A DNA stretch of 6,640 nucleotides, from assembly GCA_903871865.1 (NCBI GenBank), contig CAIQIL010000616.1, forward strand, positions 1 to 6,640, written 5' to 3'. The notes below the pieces were generated by a model, which saw only the letters and a program-made list of their open reading frames with translations, did not search any database and was not told where the DNA came from. Made by a program: the position numbers and the translations under genes. Shown here one piece after another: positions 6,602 to 6,640 of the stretch. Each line of letters begins with the position of its first letter. The stretch's first letter is position 1. The DNA is from an uncultured Burkholderiales bacterium (GTDB lineage: Bacteria > Pseudomonadota > Gammaproteobacteria > Burkholderiales > Burkholderiaceae_C).

Positions 6602-6640
6602 GCGTCCTCCCGCGGAACGGCGCTGCGGCGCCTGCCCGCC
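6602..6640 (+). other. Right-edge sequence with a small hairpin
   Basis: After the TGA at 6599-6601, GGCGC-TGCG-GCGCC (6619-6632) forms a five-base stem with a four-base loop. The window ends eight bases later, so it cannot be told whether a T-run follows (a terminator) or whether another gene begins. No gene start is visible. Confidence 0.3.

Overview
The window is GC-rich (about two thirds G+C by eye) and densely coding. The gene content (a PEP-CTERM surface protein, DbpA and RhlE-type DEAD-box helicases, a FrnE-like DsbA protein, a ParDE module) and codon use suggest a chromosomal segment of a betaproteobacterium, probably Burkholderiales and perhaps Comamonadaceae. That placement is inference from protein style, since no marker gene is present.

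Layout: (1) at the left edge a short plus-strand gene (163-375) encodes a cysteine-rich 'oxidoreductase-like' protein. (2) Convergent to it, on the minus strand, is a ParD/ParE-type toxin-antitoxin pair (990-398) with overlapping stop and start codons and a perfect palindrome just upstream. (3) Next on the minus strand are two DEAD-box RNA helicases in tandem, dbpA (3753-2359) then an rhlE-like gene (2359-1046), joined by a one-base TGATG overlap. (4) Upstream of dbpA, on the same strand, is a PEP-CTERM exported protein (4639-3809). (5) Further upstream, still on the minus strand, are a DUF427 protein (5056-4775) and a cytoplasmic FrnE-like thioredoxin-fold oxidoreductase (5823-5155). (6) Divergent from the latter, on the plus strand, is a histidine-rich exported protein of unrecognised family (5927-6601).

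How they work together: the two helicases are the one clear functional unit, probably co-transcribed and translationally coupled, and acting on ribosome assembly or RNA remodelling. ParDE is a self-contained, presumably autoregulated module. The other genes look like independent housekeeping or accessory genes sharing a strand. No tRNA, rRNA, CRISPR array, insertion sequence, integrase or attachment site was recognised, and no stretch over 300 bases lacks a gene.

I do not see a convincing undescribed multi-gene system. The points most worth a second look are an eight-G tract in parD, where a one-base slip would join the antitoxin's DNA-binding half in frame to the toxin; the palindrome before parD; and the unrecognised histidine-rich exported protein at the right edge.
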